Of a stretch of 64,000 nucleotides of DNA, positions 7,751-16,694 are shown piece after piece. The translations under genes and the position numbers were made by a program. Position 1 is the first letter of the stretch; each line of letters starts with the position of its first letter. The notes beneath the pieces are model-generated. The model ran no database searches, had not been told where the DNA came from, and saw nothing but the letters and a program-made list of their open reading frames with translations. This DNA comes from DATKHR01 sp035939575 (GTDB taxonomy: Bacteria; Acidobacteriota; Vicinamibacteria; Vicinamibacterales; CAVVIG01): contig DASZFS010000280.1 in the NCBI GenBank assembly GCA_035939575.1, positions 43,833 through 107,832 on the forward strand. The letters run 5' to 3'.

Positions 7751-10291
7751 ATGACCGAGACCGTTCACACCTCTCCGTCGCTACAGGTCGCGGCCGCGCT
7801 TGGCGGCATCGGCGCGATCGAACCGATGGTCGGCGCGCTGCCGAAAGGCGCTGAGCACCACCAGTGGGCGGTGGCGGCGGGCTGTGAGTGTTGGCGGTGT
7901 CCACTCCTCGCATGCGGCCGCGGGCCGGTGCCGCCGACCTTGCCCGCGAATACGGACGCGACTCAGCCGGTCGATGTGCTCGTCGTCGCCGAGGCACCGG
8001 GCTCGACCGAGGTCCAGTACGGCCAGACCTTAGTCGGCGCGTCGGGAAAGCTTTTGAAGAAGACGCTCGCCGAGACAGGGATGCCGACGGAAAGGGTCGG
8101 CTACACGAACGCTGTGCTTTGTCAGCCCGAAGGCACGATGAAGGACTATCTGCGTGTCGTAAAGAAGCAGGGCAAGGCATCGCCGATCGACTGTTGTCGG
8201 CCGAGGCTGCAGACTGAGCTGAACAACGCGAAGTACGTCATCTTGATGGGCGGCGCGAGCTTGCAGGCGGCAGGGCTTGGCGACTCGATCATGAAGCTGC
8301 GAGGCACGCCGCTGGAGATCAATCTCGGGCATCGAAAGATGCCAGCGCTCGGGATCCCGCACGCGGCGTTCACGATGCGCGACGAGGGCCGCATCTATGC
8401 GCCGATCTTCCGTGCCGACATCGTCAAGGCCGTGCGCATCGCGTACTCGGGCTCGTCGTGGCGCGACCCCTGGTACTTCGTGCCGAAGACGGCGGCCGAG
8501 GTCGCGAACTTCCTCGCGGTGCCACGCGACCGAGTCTCGACCGACGTCGAGACCGACGGCATCGACACGTGGCAGTGCGGCCTGCGGCGCGTGGGCATCG
8601 GCACTGACAAAGAGGTCATGATCTATCGGCCGCTCTCTGTGCACGGGCACTATCTGCTCACGCGCGACGAGATCCAGGCACAGACGCGTGCGATCGCCGA
8701 GTTCTACCAGCGGCAGCCACGGCTCGACTTGCACAACGGGCTCGCGTTCGACTCCGTTGTGCTATGGCGCCACGGGATGCCGATCCCCGACGAGCGCATC
8801 TTCGACACGATGGTTGCGCATCAAGTCGGCAACACATCGGAGCTGCCGCACAGCCTCGACTTCCTCGGCTCGACGTATACCGACGCGCCGTACTGGAAGG
8901 ACGACGTCAAGCACAGCAACGTGCGCGACGACGCGATCCTCGACCGCTACCTCTCGTTCGACATCGGTGTGACGCACCAGTCAGCGCCATTTGTCGAAGC
9001 CAACCTCGTCAACGCGAACCAGACGCACGTGTACCAGATCGATCACGAGATGTTCCGCATCGGGCGCTCGATGTCGATGCTCGGGATCGGCGTCGACCAG
9101 AAGAAGCGCTGGGAGTTCGCAGTCGAGTACCACGAGAAGAGCGCGCGGCTGCTCGGCGAGTTCATGCAGCTCGCGGGGCGCGAGGTCAACCCGAACTCGC
9201 CCAAGCAGATGCAGCAGCTCCTCTATAAAGACCTCGGGCTGCCTGTGCTGGAAGAGCACTACACGTCGACGGGCGATCCGAGCACGGACGAGAACACACT
9301 GCTCGATCTTCTGTCGCTGGGCGTGGACGCGCGCGCTGAGAAGATCATCCACGCGATCATCGGCGTGCGCGAGGCGGAGAAGATCCTCGGCACGTTCATC
9401 GGGCACCCGACGCCGATGGGCATCGAGGGTGGCCCTAACGTGCACGCGGACGGTCGGCTGCGCGCCGTGTGGCGTCCTGGCAAGCGCTCGGGTCGGTGGG
9501 GCTCGTCGGAGCCGAACATGCAGAACATCATCAAGCGGCTGCGTCAGATGTACATTCCAGCGCCCGGCAACGTCTACGTCGCGGCCGACATGAGCGCCGT
9601 CGAGCTTCGGATGATCGCACTGCTCGCGGGCGACGGGCCGCTCATCCAGGCGTTCGCCGAGTTCGATGCGGGGAAGGGCCCGGACGTGCACACGTTCAAC
9701 GCGTGCATGGTATTCAAGACGACGACGGACAAGGTCACGCCGAAGGTGCGCGACATGATCAAGCGCTTCGTCTATGCCCTCGCGTACGACGCGCAGCCAC
9801 CGAAGATCCACCAGACGCTCTCGCTGCTGCGTGATGACAACCTGCAGCCGCTCTTTCCAGGCATCACGCTCGCAGAGGTCGAGCGCCTCTACAACCTGTG
9901 GTGGCAGCTCCACCCCGCGATCCCGGCCTACAAGAAGAAGCTCCTCTATGGGTGGCGCTCGACGGGTTACATCGCGACGCAGTGGCATCAGCGTAAGCGC
10001 TTCTTCATCGGCGGCGAGAAGCAGGAGGAGATGGGCAACCACCCGATTCAGGGCTCGTCGGCCGACATGCAGAACACGGCGATCAAGGAACTCGTGAGCG
10101 CCTACCCGTTCGATTACGCGCGCCACCGCGGGCTCGTGGTGAACGGGCACGACCAGCTCGTCGTCGAGTGCGGTGAGGACGAGGCCGAGGCGGTGAAGGT
10201 TTTGGTGAATCGTGTGATGGAGCGGCGGGTCGGGCCGATGCTGTTCCCGGCTAAACCTGTCGCGGCGAAGGACTGGAAGGCGGTGTCATGA
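7751..10291 (+). CDS. Family A DNA polymerase with N-terminal UDG-like domain, 846 aa
   Basis: Three modules follow in order. Residues about 40-220 resemble family 4 uracil-DNA glycosylase: a C-x-x-C-P start, VVAEAPGSTE (E81), later CCRPRL and a PHAAF motif near the end. Residues about 258-450 are a 3'-5' exonuclease: D265/E267 in DVETDG, HNGLAFD, and Y-L-S-F-D. Residues about 480-846 are the polymerase: motif A ADMSAVELR (D613), motif B R667-x3-K671-x3-Y675-x3-Y679, and motif C HDQLVVE (D801, Q802). In motif B the position that is Phe in E. coli Pol I is Tyr, as in T7 polymerase; in motif C the usual Glu is Gln. UDG-like fusions are, as I recall, known in some SPO1-like phage polymerases. 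Confidence 0.9.
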   Translation: MTETVHTSPSLQVAAALGGIGAIEPMVGALPKGAEHHQWAVAAGCECWRCPLLACGRGPVPPTLPANTDATQPVDVLVVAEAPGSTEVQYGQTLVGASGKLLKKTLAETGMPTERVGYTNAVLCQPEGTMKDYLRVVKKQGKASPIDCCRPRLQTELNNAKYVILMGGASLQAAGLGDSIMKLRGTPLEINLGHRKMPALGIPHAAFTMRDEGRIYAPIFRADIVKAVRIAYSGSSWRDPWYFVPKTAAEVANFLAVPRDRVSTDVETDGIDTWQCGLRRVGIGTDKEVMIYRPLSVHGHYLLTRDEIQAQTRAIAEFYQRQPRLDLHNGLAFDSVVLWRHGMPIPDERIFDTMVAHQVGNTSELPHSLDFLGSTYTDAPYWKDDVKHSNVRDDAILDRYLSFDIGVTHQSAPFVEANLVNANQTHVYQIDHEMFRIGRSMSMLGIGVDQKKRWEFAVEYHEKSARLLGEFMQLAGREVNPNSPKQMQQLLYKDLGLPVLEEHYTSTGDPSTDENTLLDLLSLGVDARAEKIIHAIIGVREAEKILGTFIGHPTPMGIEGGPNVHADGRLRAVWRPGKRSGRWGSSEPNMQNIIKRLRQMYIPAPGNVYVAADMSAVELRMIALLAGDGPLIQAFAEFDAGKGPDVHTFNACMVFKTTTDKVTPKVRDMIKRFVYALAYDAQPPKIHQTLSLLRDDNLQPLFPGITLAEVERLYNLWWQLHPAIPAYKKKLLYGWRSTGYIATQWHQRKRFFIGGEKQEEMGNHPIQGSSADMQNTAIKELVSAYPFDYARHRGLVVNGHDQLVVECGEDEAEAVKVLVNRVMERRVGPMLFPAKPVAAKDWKAVS

Positions 10292-10485
10292 GTCGCGTGC
10301 GTGTCGAAGTGGACGAAGTGGTTTTGCAGGGCGACTACGGCGATGTCGACGGCATTGAGGTCAAGTGCGTTCGCTGCGGGCACTGCGTTGAAGTTTTTGG
10401 TACCGGCGACGCGAGTATCAAACGCGGATGCGCAATGCTACGCGACGAGTGTCCGGAAAAAGAACGCAACTTTTACGTGGAGTAG
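10288..10485 (+). CDS. Small zinc-ribbon-like protein, 65 aa
   Basis: The ATG overlaps the polymerase stop. The core has CVRCGHCVEVFGTG and later a Cys in DECPEKE, so three or four cysteines could bind zinc. The C-terminal words CPEKERNFYV resemble small phage and bacterial zinc-finger proteins that recur next to replication genes. No enzymatic role is evident. Confidence 0.75.
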   Translation: MSRVRVEVDEVVLQGDYGDVDGIEVKCVRCGHCVEVFGTGDASIKRGCAMLRDECPEKERNFYVE

Positions 10486-10490
10486 CTCTG

Positions 10491-10715
10491 ATGTCGATCG
10501 TCTCCCATCCCGCGAATGCGAACTATCGCGACAACTTCGATCGCATCTTCGGCAAGAAGTGTCGCGGCTGTGGCGAACCACTGCTCGACAAGAACGTACG
10601 CTTCGCTGACGGTTGCCTGTGCAACGCTCCAAGTGGCATCAATCACGGACTCGTGCCGACTACGACGTGCACGTGTAACGAGTGCGATCCGGCGCAGACG
10701 GGGTCCGTGCGGTGA
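10491..10715 (+). CDS. Small Cys-rich protein, 74 aa
   Basis: Cysteines occur as CRGCGEP, C-L-C, and C-T-C-x-x-C near the end, enough for one or two zinc sites. The start at 10491 lies 6 bases after the previous gene. Its stop overlaps the next GTG. Function unknown. Confidence 0.7.
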   Translation: MSIVSHPANANYRDNFDRIFGKKCRGCGEPLLDKNVRFADGCLCNAPSGINHGLVPTTTCTCNECDPAQTGSVR

Positions 10716-11086
10716 CGACGCACCAGCTCGACATCCTGTGGGAAATTTTCGGCTGGGTCGCCGCTATCCTAAACGTCGTCGGCAACATCACGATCGCGAC
10801 TAAGTCGAAGGTCGGCTGGATCATCCGCATTGTCGTCAACGTGCTGTGGTTCCCATACGGCGTCTACACGAAGGCGTGGGCGTTGATCGCGAACCATGCG
10901 CTCTTTGTCGTCATCAATGCGTGGGGATGGTGGAAGTGGAACCGCGACGAGAAGCGCGAGCTGCGCATCGTGACGCCGGGAGAGACGCCGCCGACGAGCG
11001 CGTTCCAGAAGGCGCGACGTCAAGCATACGTGAACGGATTCAACGCCGGTCGGTTGGCGGAGCGCCGTGCGGGGAGGATTCGATGA
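10712..11086 (+). CDS. Three-span membrane protein resembling half of PnuC/SemiSWEET, 124 aa
   Basis: Three hydrophobic segments are visible (ILWEIFGWVAAILNVVGN, GWIIRIVVNVLWFPYG, LIANHALFVVINAWGWWKW), followed by a charged cytoplasmic tail of about 50 residues. The N-x-x-G-N-I-T and A-W-G-W-W-K-W patterns recall PnuC nicotinamide riboside transporters, but at half length, which would need dimerisation. The similarity is by eye and transport is not shown. GTG start overlapping the previous stop. Confidence 0.6.
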   Translation: MTTHQLDILWEIFGWVAAILNVVGNITIATKSKVGWIIRIVVNVLWFPYGVYTKAWALIANHALFVVINAWGWWKWNRDEKRELRIVTPGETPPTSAFQKARRQAYVNGFNAGRLAERRAGRIR

Positions 11087-12720
11087 CCGTCGCTGTCGCT
11101 ACTACGTCCGTCTACTGCGCGGTGTGCGGGCGCGAGTTGACCGACGAGACGAGTCAGAATATCGGGATCGGTCCCTGTTGCCGCTCGCAGTACGGCTGGC
11201 GGCGCATCTCTTCGCTCGACGAGGCGGCAGCGACGACAATCAAAACGCTGATCCACGCCATCGCGCAAGACTCACTTCGCGGCGACGAGCTTCGCCAGGC
11301 GCTCTTCACGATCTACGAGCACGGCTTTCAAGACCTCGCGAAGCGCATCGGCGAACGTGTGGCGCGCCGTCTCACCGTCGAAGTGTCCACGACGCCGCCT
11401 CCAGCATCCGAGAACGTCTACGCGCAGCCGCAAACCGACGTGCTGCGTCCCCTACCCTTTCAGCCGACGCCGCATCAAGAGCAGAACGCGCTCGACCCCG
11501 TACGGCGTCTCGTCGCGAGCAAGCAGCACGGGGTCGTGTTCATCGTCGGGTTCGCCGGTACGGGCAAGACGTCGTGCCTGCAGTTCATTGCGCACGAGCA
11601 CGGCGTGCCTATCATCATCACGCCGACGGGCAAGGCGGCGCTCCGCGTGCGCGAGGCGACCGGTCTTGACGCGATGACGATCCACCGCTGGATGTACAAG
11701 CCGGTCGAGGACCCGAAGACGGGGCAGACTGTGTTCAAGCGCCGAGACAGCGACATCCCGATTCCGCGCAATCGAATGATCGTCGTCGACGAGGCATCTA
11801 TGGTCGGCCCCGACTTGTGGAAGGACGTCTATACGCTGTGCTTCCAATACGGCCTTCGGCTCGTCATCATCGGCGACGGCTTTCAGCTTCCGCCCGTTGT
11901 GCCGCCGAACACGCCGCCTTTCTCCGTGCTGACGCCGGCCTTCGCACAGGAGCTTGCGGCCGCGGGAATCCCCGTCGCGCGCGGTGAGCTGACCGAAGTT
12001 CTGCGCCAGGCCGAAGGCTCGCCAATCATCCGGGCGTCGATCTTGTTGCGCCAGGGTAACGGCTGGTCCGCTGTGCGCGATCTCCCGCAGGTCAAGCCGA
12101 ACGAGATTTGGAACATCGCGCTCGCCGTGCATCAAAAGGGCGGCATCACAGTCTGCCACCGCAACGTGACTCGGTTCCAGATCAACGCGGGTCTGCGCTC
12201 GATGCTCGGCATCAACGACGAGATGCCTCAAGAGGGCGAGCCGCTCGTGTGCCTACGCAACACGTACGAGGCGGGTGTGCTCAACGGCGAAGTCGTGCGC
12301 TTCCCGGGCTGGTTGCCGCAACACCCACCCGATCAGTATGAGACGATCAAGGATAGGTACAAGAATGTCGAGGAGAACGCGCGCTTCGGCGGCGTCGAGT
12401 TCGAGAACGGCGTCGAGGCCACGCTGGCGGTAGAGGAGCTGCACGGGCGGCTGCAGGCGAGCGCGAAGGCGATCCAGATTGCGGGCGCGCGCTGGGCGCG
12501 CGGCGTGAACTTCTATGCGGGTGATGACGTCGCGCCGCACATCTCGGCGAACTTCGGCTACGGCTGGACAGCGCACAAGGCGCAAGGCTCGCAGTGGCCG
12601 TACGTGATGATCGTGCTGGAGCCATCCATTCGGCTGAACGAGGAAGACGGGCGTCGCTGGATTTACACCGGATTGACTCGTGCAACCGAGGGCGCTGCGA
12701 TTTCACCGTCGAGGATCTGA
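11083..12720 (+). CDS. RecD2/Dda-like SF1B helicase with N-terminal zinc finger, 545 aa
   Basis: Residues about 10-40 hold a zinc finger (CAVCGRELTDETSQNIGIGPCC) of the type found on phage proteins as DUF6011. The helicase core follows: Walker A VGFAGTGKT, a Ser/Thr motif TPTGKAALR, Walker B VVDEASMV, motif III IIGDGFQLPPV, an Arg in EVLRQ, and the late GYGWTAHKAQGSQW and TGLTRA motifs typical of RecD-type 5'-3' helicases. It should unwind DNA at forks or ends. The ATG at 11083 overlaps the previous stop. Confidence 0.9.
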   Translation: MTVAVATTSVYCAVCGRELTDETSQNIGIGPCCRSQYGWRRISSLDEAAATTIKTLIHAIAQDSLRGDELRQALFTIYEHGFQDLAKRIGERVARRLTVEVSTTPPPASENVYAQPQTDVLRPLPFQPTPHQEQNALDPVRRLVASKQHGVVFIVGFAGTGKTSCLQFIAHEHGVPIIITPTGKAALRVREATGLDAMTIHRWMYKPVEDPKTGQTVFKRRDSDIPIPRNRMIVVDEASMVGPDLWKDVYTLCFQYGLRLVIIGDGFQLPPVVPPNTPPFSVLTPAFAQELAAAGIPVARGELTEVLRQAEGSPIIRASILLRQGNGWSAVRDLPQVKPNEIWNIALAVHQKGGITVCHRNVTRFQINAGLRSMLGINDEMPQEGEPLVCLRNTYEAGVLNGEVVRFPGWLPQHPPDQYETIKDRYKNVEENARFGGVEFENGVEATLAVEELHGRLQASAKAIQIAGARWARGVNFYAGDDVAPHISANFGYGWTAHKAQGSQWPYVMIVLEPSIRLNEEDGRRWIYTGLTRATEGAAISPSRI

Positions 12721-13736
12721 TGGACGCACGCCTCTACCACGCGCACACGCTCATCTCGACGCTGCATCCGGCGCCGCATGCAGGCGCGCTCGTCGAGATC
12801 ACGGGGCTCATGCCGAAGACGACGCCGGTCAAGCGGTACTTCACGCAAGCGGATCTCGCGGCCGAGTTCGCGCTGGAGCTGAATGCGAACGGTTACTCGT
12901 CGTTCGTGAACACCAACCCGCGCGACAAGTTCTCGTCGTTCGAGGCCGACGTGCCATATGTGACGGCGCTCGCGCTCGACCTGCAACCAGAGCGCGTGCC
13001 GATCGACACCGTGCTCACGAATCTCACGAACGCGCGGCTTCCGCCCAGCGTTGTCGGCATCTCAGGTTTCGGCTACCACGCGTACTTGCTCGTCGAACCG
13101 TGTGAGACGATGCGCGCGAAGAGTGTGTGGGAGCGGCTGTGTAAGTGGACCGTGAGCGATCCGATCTTTTCGGTCAACCGCATCATGCGCTGTGCAGGTA
13201 CAGCCAACCTGAAACGCAAACCGCCTGCGTGGTGTTATCTGACCGGCGTCGATGCTACGAGGCGCTACACGGTCGACTTCGTCGAGCAGCGTATGAACGC
13301 AGTCGGTGCGCCGGAGGCGCGTAAAGAAAGCGACGGGATACGCGTGCCGGAAGATCCAGGGATGGATCTACTCGCGCTGCGGAAGCGAATCTCTGAGCAG
13401 CCTGGTGGCGAGGGCATCCTGCTCATCATGGATACGGGCGAGCGCAACGCGTATTCAGAGAAGCAGATCAGCCGCAGCGAAGCTGATTGGGCTGTCATCT
13501 GTGCGCTCGTTCGCGCGAATGCCAGTGATGAAGTGATCCATTGGCTGTACGAGAAAACGAACATTCGGCTCTTGAAGTACCACAGCGCGGGTAAGCGCTA
13601 CCTGCACCGCACGATCGAGGCTGCGCGCCGTGCGACCGCCGAGAAGCCAGATCGGCGTCCCGTACGCTCGCCAGACTTACCGCCCACGCCGCGCGGAAAC
13701 ACGACGAGATCGATCGTCGGCTACGACCCCTCTTAG
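12720..13736 (+). CDS. AEP-type DNA primase (RepB-primase-like), 338 aa
   Basis: The order of motifs fits archaeo-eukaryotic primases of the RepB/DUF3987-associated type: an acidic strand VTALALDLQPE (about residue 80), a GYHAYLLVEP strand with the conserved His, and FSVNRIMRCAGTANLKRK carrying the Arg, Gly and Asn of the nucleotide-binding motif. The second acidic residue usual in the first motif is Gln here, so catalytic geometry is less certain. A helical C-terminal domain and a disordered Pro-rich end follow. It probably lays primers for the family A polymerase. Confidence 0.72.
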   Translation: MDARLYHAHTLISTLHPAPHAGALVEITGLMPKTTPVKRYFTQADLAAEFALELNANGYSSFVNTNPRDKFSSFEADVPYVTALALDLQPERVPIDTVLTNLTNARLPPSVVGISGFGYHAYLLVEPCETMRAKSVWERLCKWTVSDPIFSVNRIMRCAGTANLKRKPPAWCYLTGVDATRRYTVDFVEQRMNAVGAPEARKESDGIRVPEDPGMDLLALRKRISEQPGGEGILLIMDTGERNAYSEKQISRSEADWAVICALVRANASDEVIHWLYEKTNIRLLKYHSAGKRYLHRTIEAARRATAEKPDRRPVRSPDLPPTPRGNTTRSIVGYDPS

Positions 13737-13744
13737 GAGACCAC

Positions 13745-14812
13745 ATGGACGAAGCGTTCTGGAAGGACGAACGAAAGATCGAGGACATGAGCTTCGGTGC
13801 GGAGCTGACGCCGAAGCTCATCGACTTCATGAAAGAGCATCCATGGCCGGATAGCGCGTTCGTCTACAACGCGCCCGAGTTCACCTACGCACCGCCGGAG
13901 GGCGCGCCCGATGGGTTCGATATCAATGTCGACCGTATGAATAAGCAGGCGGAGTTCGATAAGCTCGCTGTTTCCTGTCGCGCCGAGGCGTTCGAGGGCT
14001 GGAAGAAACGCTCGGCCGGCTTGCCGACACAAGAGGCGATCGACGCGTGGAAGGCTCTGCACGGCGAGCAGATCGAGCGCGTGCGCGCACTGCTAAGGCG
14101 CTGCAACGTCAAGATCGCCGACGACATCACGAAGCTCGGCTGCACGGGCGCCGCGCACTACGGGCTGTCTGCCGATGACATCAAGTTCCTGCGTGCAGGG
14201 CTGGCCGGCGGCGGCGTGGGGTTGCCGTGCTTCGTGCCGCCGACGCGCTACTGCTTCCTGCACGAGACGACCGGCGGTCTACAGGACGGGCAAGCGCCGG
14301 GGTACTCGAATGTCATCGAGTCGATCTCACGGGAGCTGACACCTGAAGAGATCGCGCACAACAAGCTCGTCACCGAGGCGCAGTGGTCGGACAACGAGCG
14401 TGGTGCATTCGAGAAGCTTCGCGGTCGGAAGCTCCCCGAGGGCTGGGAGGCGAACGTCGACGCGATCCGGAAAGAAGGCGGCATCGACGACGTCGTGGGG
14501 GCGGGGAAGATCCGTGTGCCGGAGGGTTTTTCGCCGCCGATGACGTACACCGTCGCGTGGCAGTGCTCCGAGCACAAGAAGACGAACTGGCAGTGCCGCT
14601 ACTGCGTCGCGCAGGCCGTCGTCGACGGCGACATCGAGCCAACGTATCGACTAGCTGTGGGTACGGCAGTAGGTGATCGCATCGCAGTCACAGACGCGTG
14701 TGCCGCCGCGCGGCTCGCACAGGAGATCGCAGAGGAAGACAAAGTCGGCACGGCCGGACTCGATGTCTACGTCCGCGTCGCGACGTTCACCCGCAAACTG
14801 TCGAGAGACTAG
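13745..14812 (+). CDS. Unknown protein with C-terminal zinc motif, 355 aa
   Basis: A good Shine-Dalgarno (TAGGAGA) precedes the ATG. The first half is acidic and helical. Residues about 265-295 contain CSEHKKTNWQCRYC, a likely zinc-binding knot, followed by a compact C-terminal domain (YRLAVGTAVGDRIAVTDAC). No known family was recognised. It sits between primase and thymidylate kinase, so a replication role is possible but not shown. Confidence 0.75.
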   Translation: MDEAFWKDERKIEDMSFGAELTPKLIDFMKEHPWPDSAFVYNAPEFTYAPPEGAPDGFDINVDRMNKQAEFDKLAVSCRAEAFEGWKKRSAGLPTQEAIDAWKALHGEQIERVRALLRRCNVKIADDITKLGCTGAAHYGLSADDIKFLRAGLAGGGVGLPCFVPPTRYCFLHETTGGLQDGQAPGYSNVIESISRELTPEEIAHNKLVTEAQWSDNERGAFEKLRGRKLPEGWEANVDAIRKEGGIDDVVGAGKIRVPEGFSPPMTYTVAWQCSEHKKTNWQCRYCVAQAVVDGDIEPTYRLAVGTAVGDRIAVTDACAAARLAQEIAEEDKVGTAGLDVYVRVATFTRKLSRD

Positions 14813-14821
14813 GAGGATCCC

Positions 14822-15109
14822 ATGAGCATCGTGAGACAGATCGACCTCAAGCACCACGTCGACGAGAACGGCGAGATCGTCAAGACCACCAACGGTCAGA
14901 TCATCTCGCGCGACGAGCCGACGATTCTCTTCCGCGCGCGTGACCGCCTCGCCGTGCTACTACTCATCAAGTATCGCGAGATGTGCGTCGCGGACGGTTG
15001 CAACGACTTCCAGCTCAGGCAGATGGATGAGCTGATCGACAAGTTCGCGAAGTTCGCGGCGGACAACCCGGGCACGATGAAGCAGCCGGGCATCACGCGA
15101 GGGCTGTGA
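14822..15109 (+). CDS. Unknown protein, 95 aa
   Basis: Strong Shine-Dalgarno (AGGAGGATCCC) before the ATG. A short beta N terminus (IVRQIDLKHHVDENGEIV) is followed by two amphipathic helices (DRLAVLLLIKYREM and LRQMDELIDKFAKFA). It resembles small phage accessory proteins but has no recognisable motif. Confidence 0.75.
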   Translation: MSIVRQIDLKHHVDENGEIVKTTNGQIISRDEPTILFRARDRLAVLLLIKYREMCVADGCNDFQLRQMDELIDKFAKFAADNPGTMKQPGITRGL

Positions 15110-15843
15110 TGAGCGCGACAGGCGGCTCACTTGTGACCGTGCCCGAGATGATCGATATCGTGGTCATTGAAGGACTAGATGCGTCTGGTAAGAACACAAA
15201 TGCGCAGCTCTTAAAGACGCGTTTCGAGGCGCTGGGGCGCGAGGCCGTAATCTTCTCGTTTCCGCGCTACGACACGCCAGTCGGGCGCGCAATCAAGCGG
15301 CACTTGAAGGGCGAGACGTTGCTGGCCGAAGTCGTCGATAAACGAAGTCTCGGTCCGGAGGTGATGAAGTACACACCGGCGTGGGGCTTCGTCGGAGCAC
15401 CGGCGGCCGAAGACGCGATGGTCTTCCAGTCCCTCATGCTCGCCGACAAGTACGATGCGCTCGCTGAGATTCAGATCCACCTTGCGGCACACCGTGTCGT
15501 CATCTGCGACCGCTGGTGGCAGAGCGCGCTTGCGTTCGGCGCCACCGACGGTCTCGACGAGAAGTGGCTTCACCGAATCCACAGCGGGCTACCGAACCAT
15601 CTCGGTTCGGCGTCTGTGCTCGACATCAACATCTTCATAGACGTGCCCGAGGCCGAAGCACTTCGCCGACGGCCCGAAGCACGCGACAGGTACGAGAAGA
15701 ACCGGGAGCTACAGACGCGCGTCCGCGAGAACTACAAGCGCCTGTGGACTAACGCAGGCGCTGGCTATGCCACCGTCGACGGCGTTGGCACGCTGCAAGA
15801 GGTCCACGAGCGCATCTGGCGCGCGATCGAGGAGCGGCCGTGA
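15109..15843 (+). CDS. tmk: Thymidylate kinase, 244 aa
   Basis: It should phosphorylate dTMP to dTDP with ATP. The P-loop is EGLDASGKNT, the DR motif is CDRWWQSALAFG, and a LID-like basic stretch RRRPEARDRYEKN follows, in the usual order and total length for this family. It works with ThyX (17833) and probably with the MazG-like and deoxyribosyltransferase-like genes to supply dTTP. The ATG at 15109 shares bases with the previous TGA. Confidence 0.9.
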   Translation: MSATGGSLVTVPEMIDIVVIEGLDASGKNTNAQLLKTRFEALGREAVIFSFPRYDTPVGRAIKRHLKGETLLAEVVDKRSLGPEVMKYTPAWGFVGAPAAEDAMVFQSLMLADKYDALAEIQIHLAAHRVVICDRWWQSALAFGATDGLDEKWLHRIHSGLPNHLGSASVLDINIFIDVPEAEALRRRPEARDRYEKNRELQTRVRENYKRLWTNAGAGYATVDGVGTLQEVHERIWRAIEERP

Positions 15844-16160
15844 CGTTTCTCGACGAGCGGCGAATCACCGCCGACATCATGCGCGAGATCGAGCGCGCCG
15901 AGAAGAAGCATCCGCACACTGAGAACATGCCGGACGGCACACGCAACGGCGGCATGAATCTCGTATGCCGTGAGCAGGCGCAGCTCTCGTGTGACAGAGC
16001 GACTCGCGAGGGCCGCGTCACGTTCGCGCAGGTGCTCGAAGAGGAGTTCTACGAGGCGATCTGCGAAGAGGACAAGGTCAAGCTTAGGGCCGAATTGGTT
16101 CAGTGCGGCGCCGTCGTGATTCGATGGCTGGCGAAGCTCGACCGCGAGGCCGGCCGATGA
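15840..16160 (+). CDS. MazG-like protein, 106 aa
   Basis: The second half, VTFAQVLEEEFYEAICEEDK followed by LRAELVQCGAVVIRW, has the E-E-x-x-E ... E-L-x-Q pattern of small MazG-like nucleotide pyrophosphohydrolase folds. Members cleave or sanitise (d)NTPs; activity is inferred. A GTG start overlaps the thymidylate kinase stop. Confidence 0.65.
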   Translation: MTFLDERRITADIMREIERAEKKHPHTENMPDGTRNGGMNLVCREQAQLSCDRATREGRVTFAQVLEEEFYEAICEEDKVKLRAELVQCGAVVIRWLAKLDREAGR

Positions 16161-16324
16161 AACCGCAACGTCAGAAGATCCCACCTCGCGTGAACAAGCT
16201 CATCCGCGAGCTGGGTAAGTTGCCGCCGGATCAAGCCGGCAAGCTTCTCCGTCAGCGCGGCGTGCCCGAAGACGACATCTCGCTCTTTTTCATCGGGCGA
16301 GCACGCGAAGCGCTTCGCGCATGA
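16157..16324 (+). CDS. Small basic protein, 55 aa
   Basis: The ATG overlaps the previous TGA. A basic N terminus (KPQRQKIPPRVNKLIREL) is followed by a helix-rich segment (LPPDQAGKLLRQRGVPEDD). It may bind nucleic acid or protein. Unknown family. Confidence 0.65.
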   Translation: MKPQRQKIPPRVNKLIRELGKLPPDQAGKLLRQRGVPEDDISLFFIGRAREALRA

Positions 16325-16488
16325 TCATCCGCATCATCAGGTTTTCGACGGAAGCTGTCGTCGACGTGCAGGAGCTAAAAGTAGAACCGGATACGCAGCT
16401 CATCGAGGTCCAGGTGATGGCCGATGTGCGGCTACGCACGCTCAAAGAGTACGAACCGCCACCAAAAGTAGACGAGGAGCCGCACTGA
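16321..16488 (+). CDS. Small protein, 55 aa
   Basis: The ATG at 16321 overlaps the stop before it, and the TGA at 16486-16488 overlaps the next ATG. The sequence is beta-like (MIIRIIRFSTEAVVDV, TQLIEVQVMADVRL) with an acidic Pro-rich end. Coupling on both sides is the main evidence. Function unknown. Confidence 0.6.
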   Translation: MIIRIIRFSTEAVVDVQELKVEPDTQLIEVQVMADVRLRTLKEYEPPPKVDEEPH

Positions 16489-16694
16489 TGCAGATTAGCT
16501 GTCGACGACGAGCGTGCCCGAATCCGGCGACCATCGCGACGCGCACACCGGGCGGTGCAGTCGATGAGCACCTGTGCGAAAAGCATGCGTTGGAGATCAT
16601 CAAGACGCGTGTCGAGGCGTTGAACCAGGCTCGGTACATGGGTACGAAACGCCCATTCGTCATCGTGACGATGGTGAGAGTCGAGGGCGCGTGA
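16488..16694 (+). CDS. Small Cys-containing protein, 68 aa
   Basis: The N terminus has C-x5-C (CRRRACPNPAT) and later HLCEKHAL, a plausible zinc site of the C-x5-C ... C-x2-H kind. The rest is a helix and a final beta strand (PFVIVTMVRV). Start and stop are both coupled to neighbours. Confidence 0.65.
   Translation: MQISCRRRACPNPATIATRTPGGAVDEHLCEKHALEIIKTRVEALNQARYMGTKRPFVIVTMVRVEGA

Noticed and set aside
8981..10150. 389-aa minus-strand frame opposite the DNA polymerase
   Set aside because: Shadow frame; the polymerase motifs are on the plus strand.
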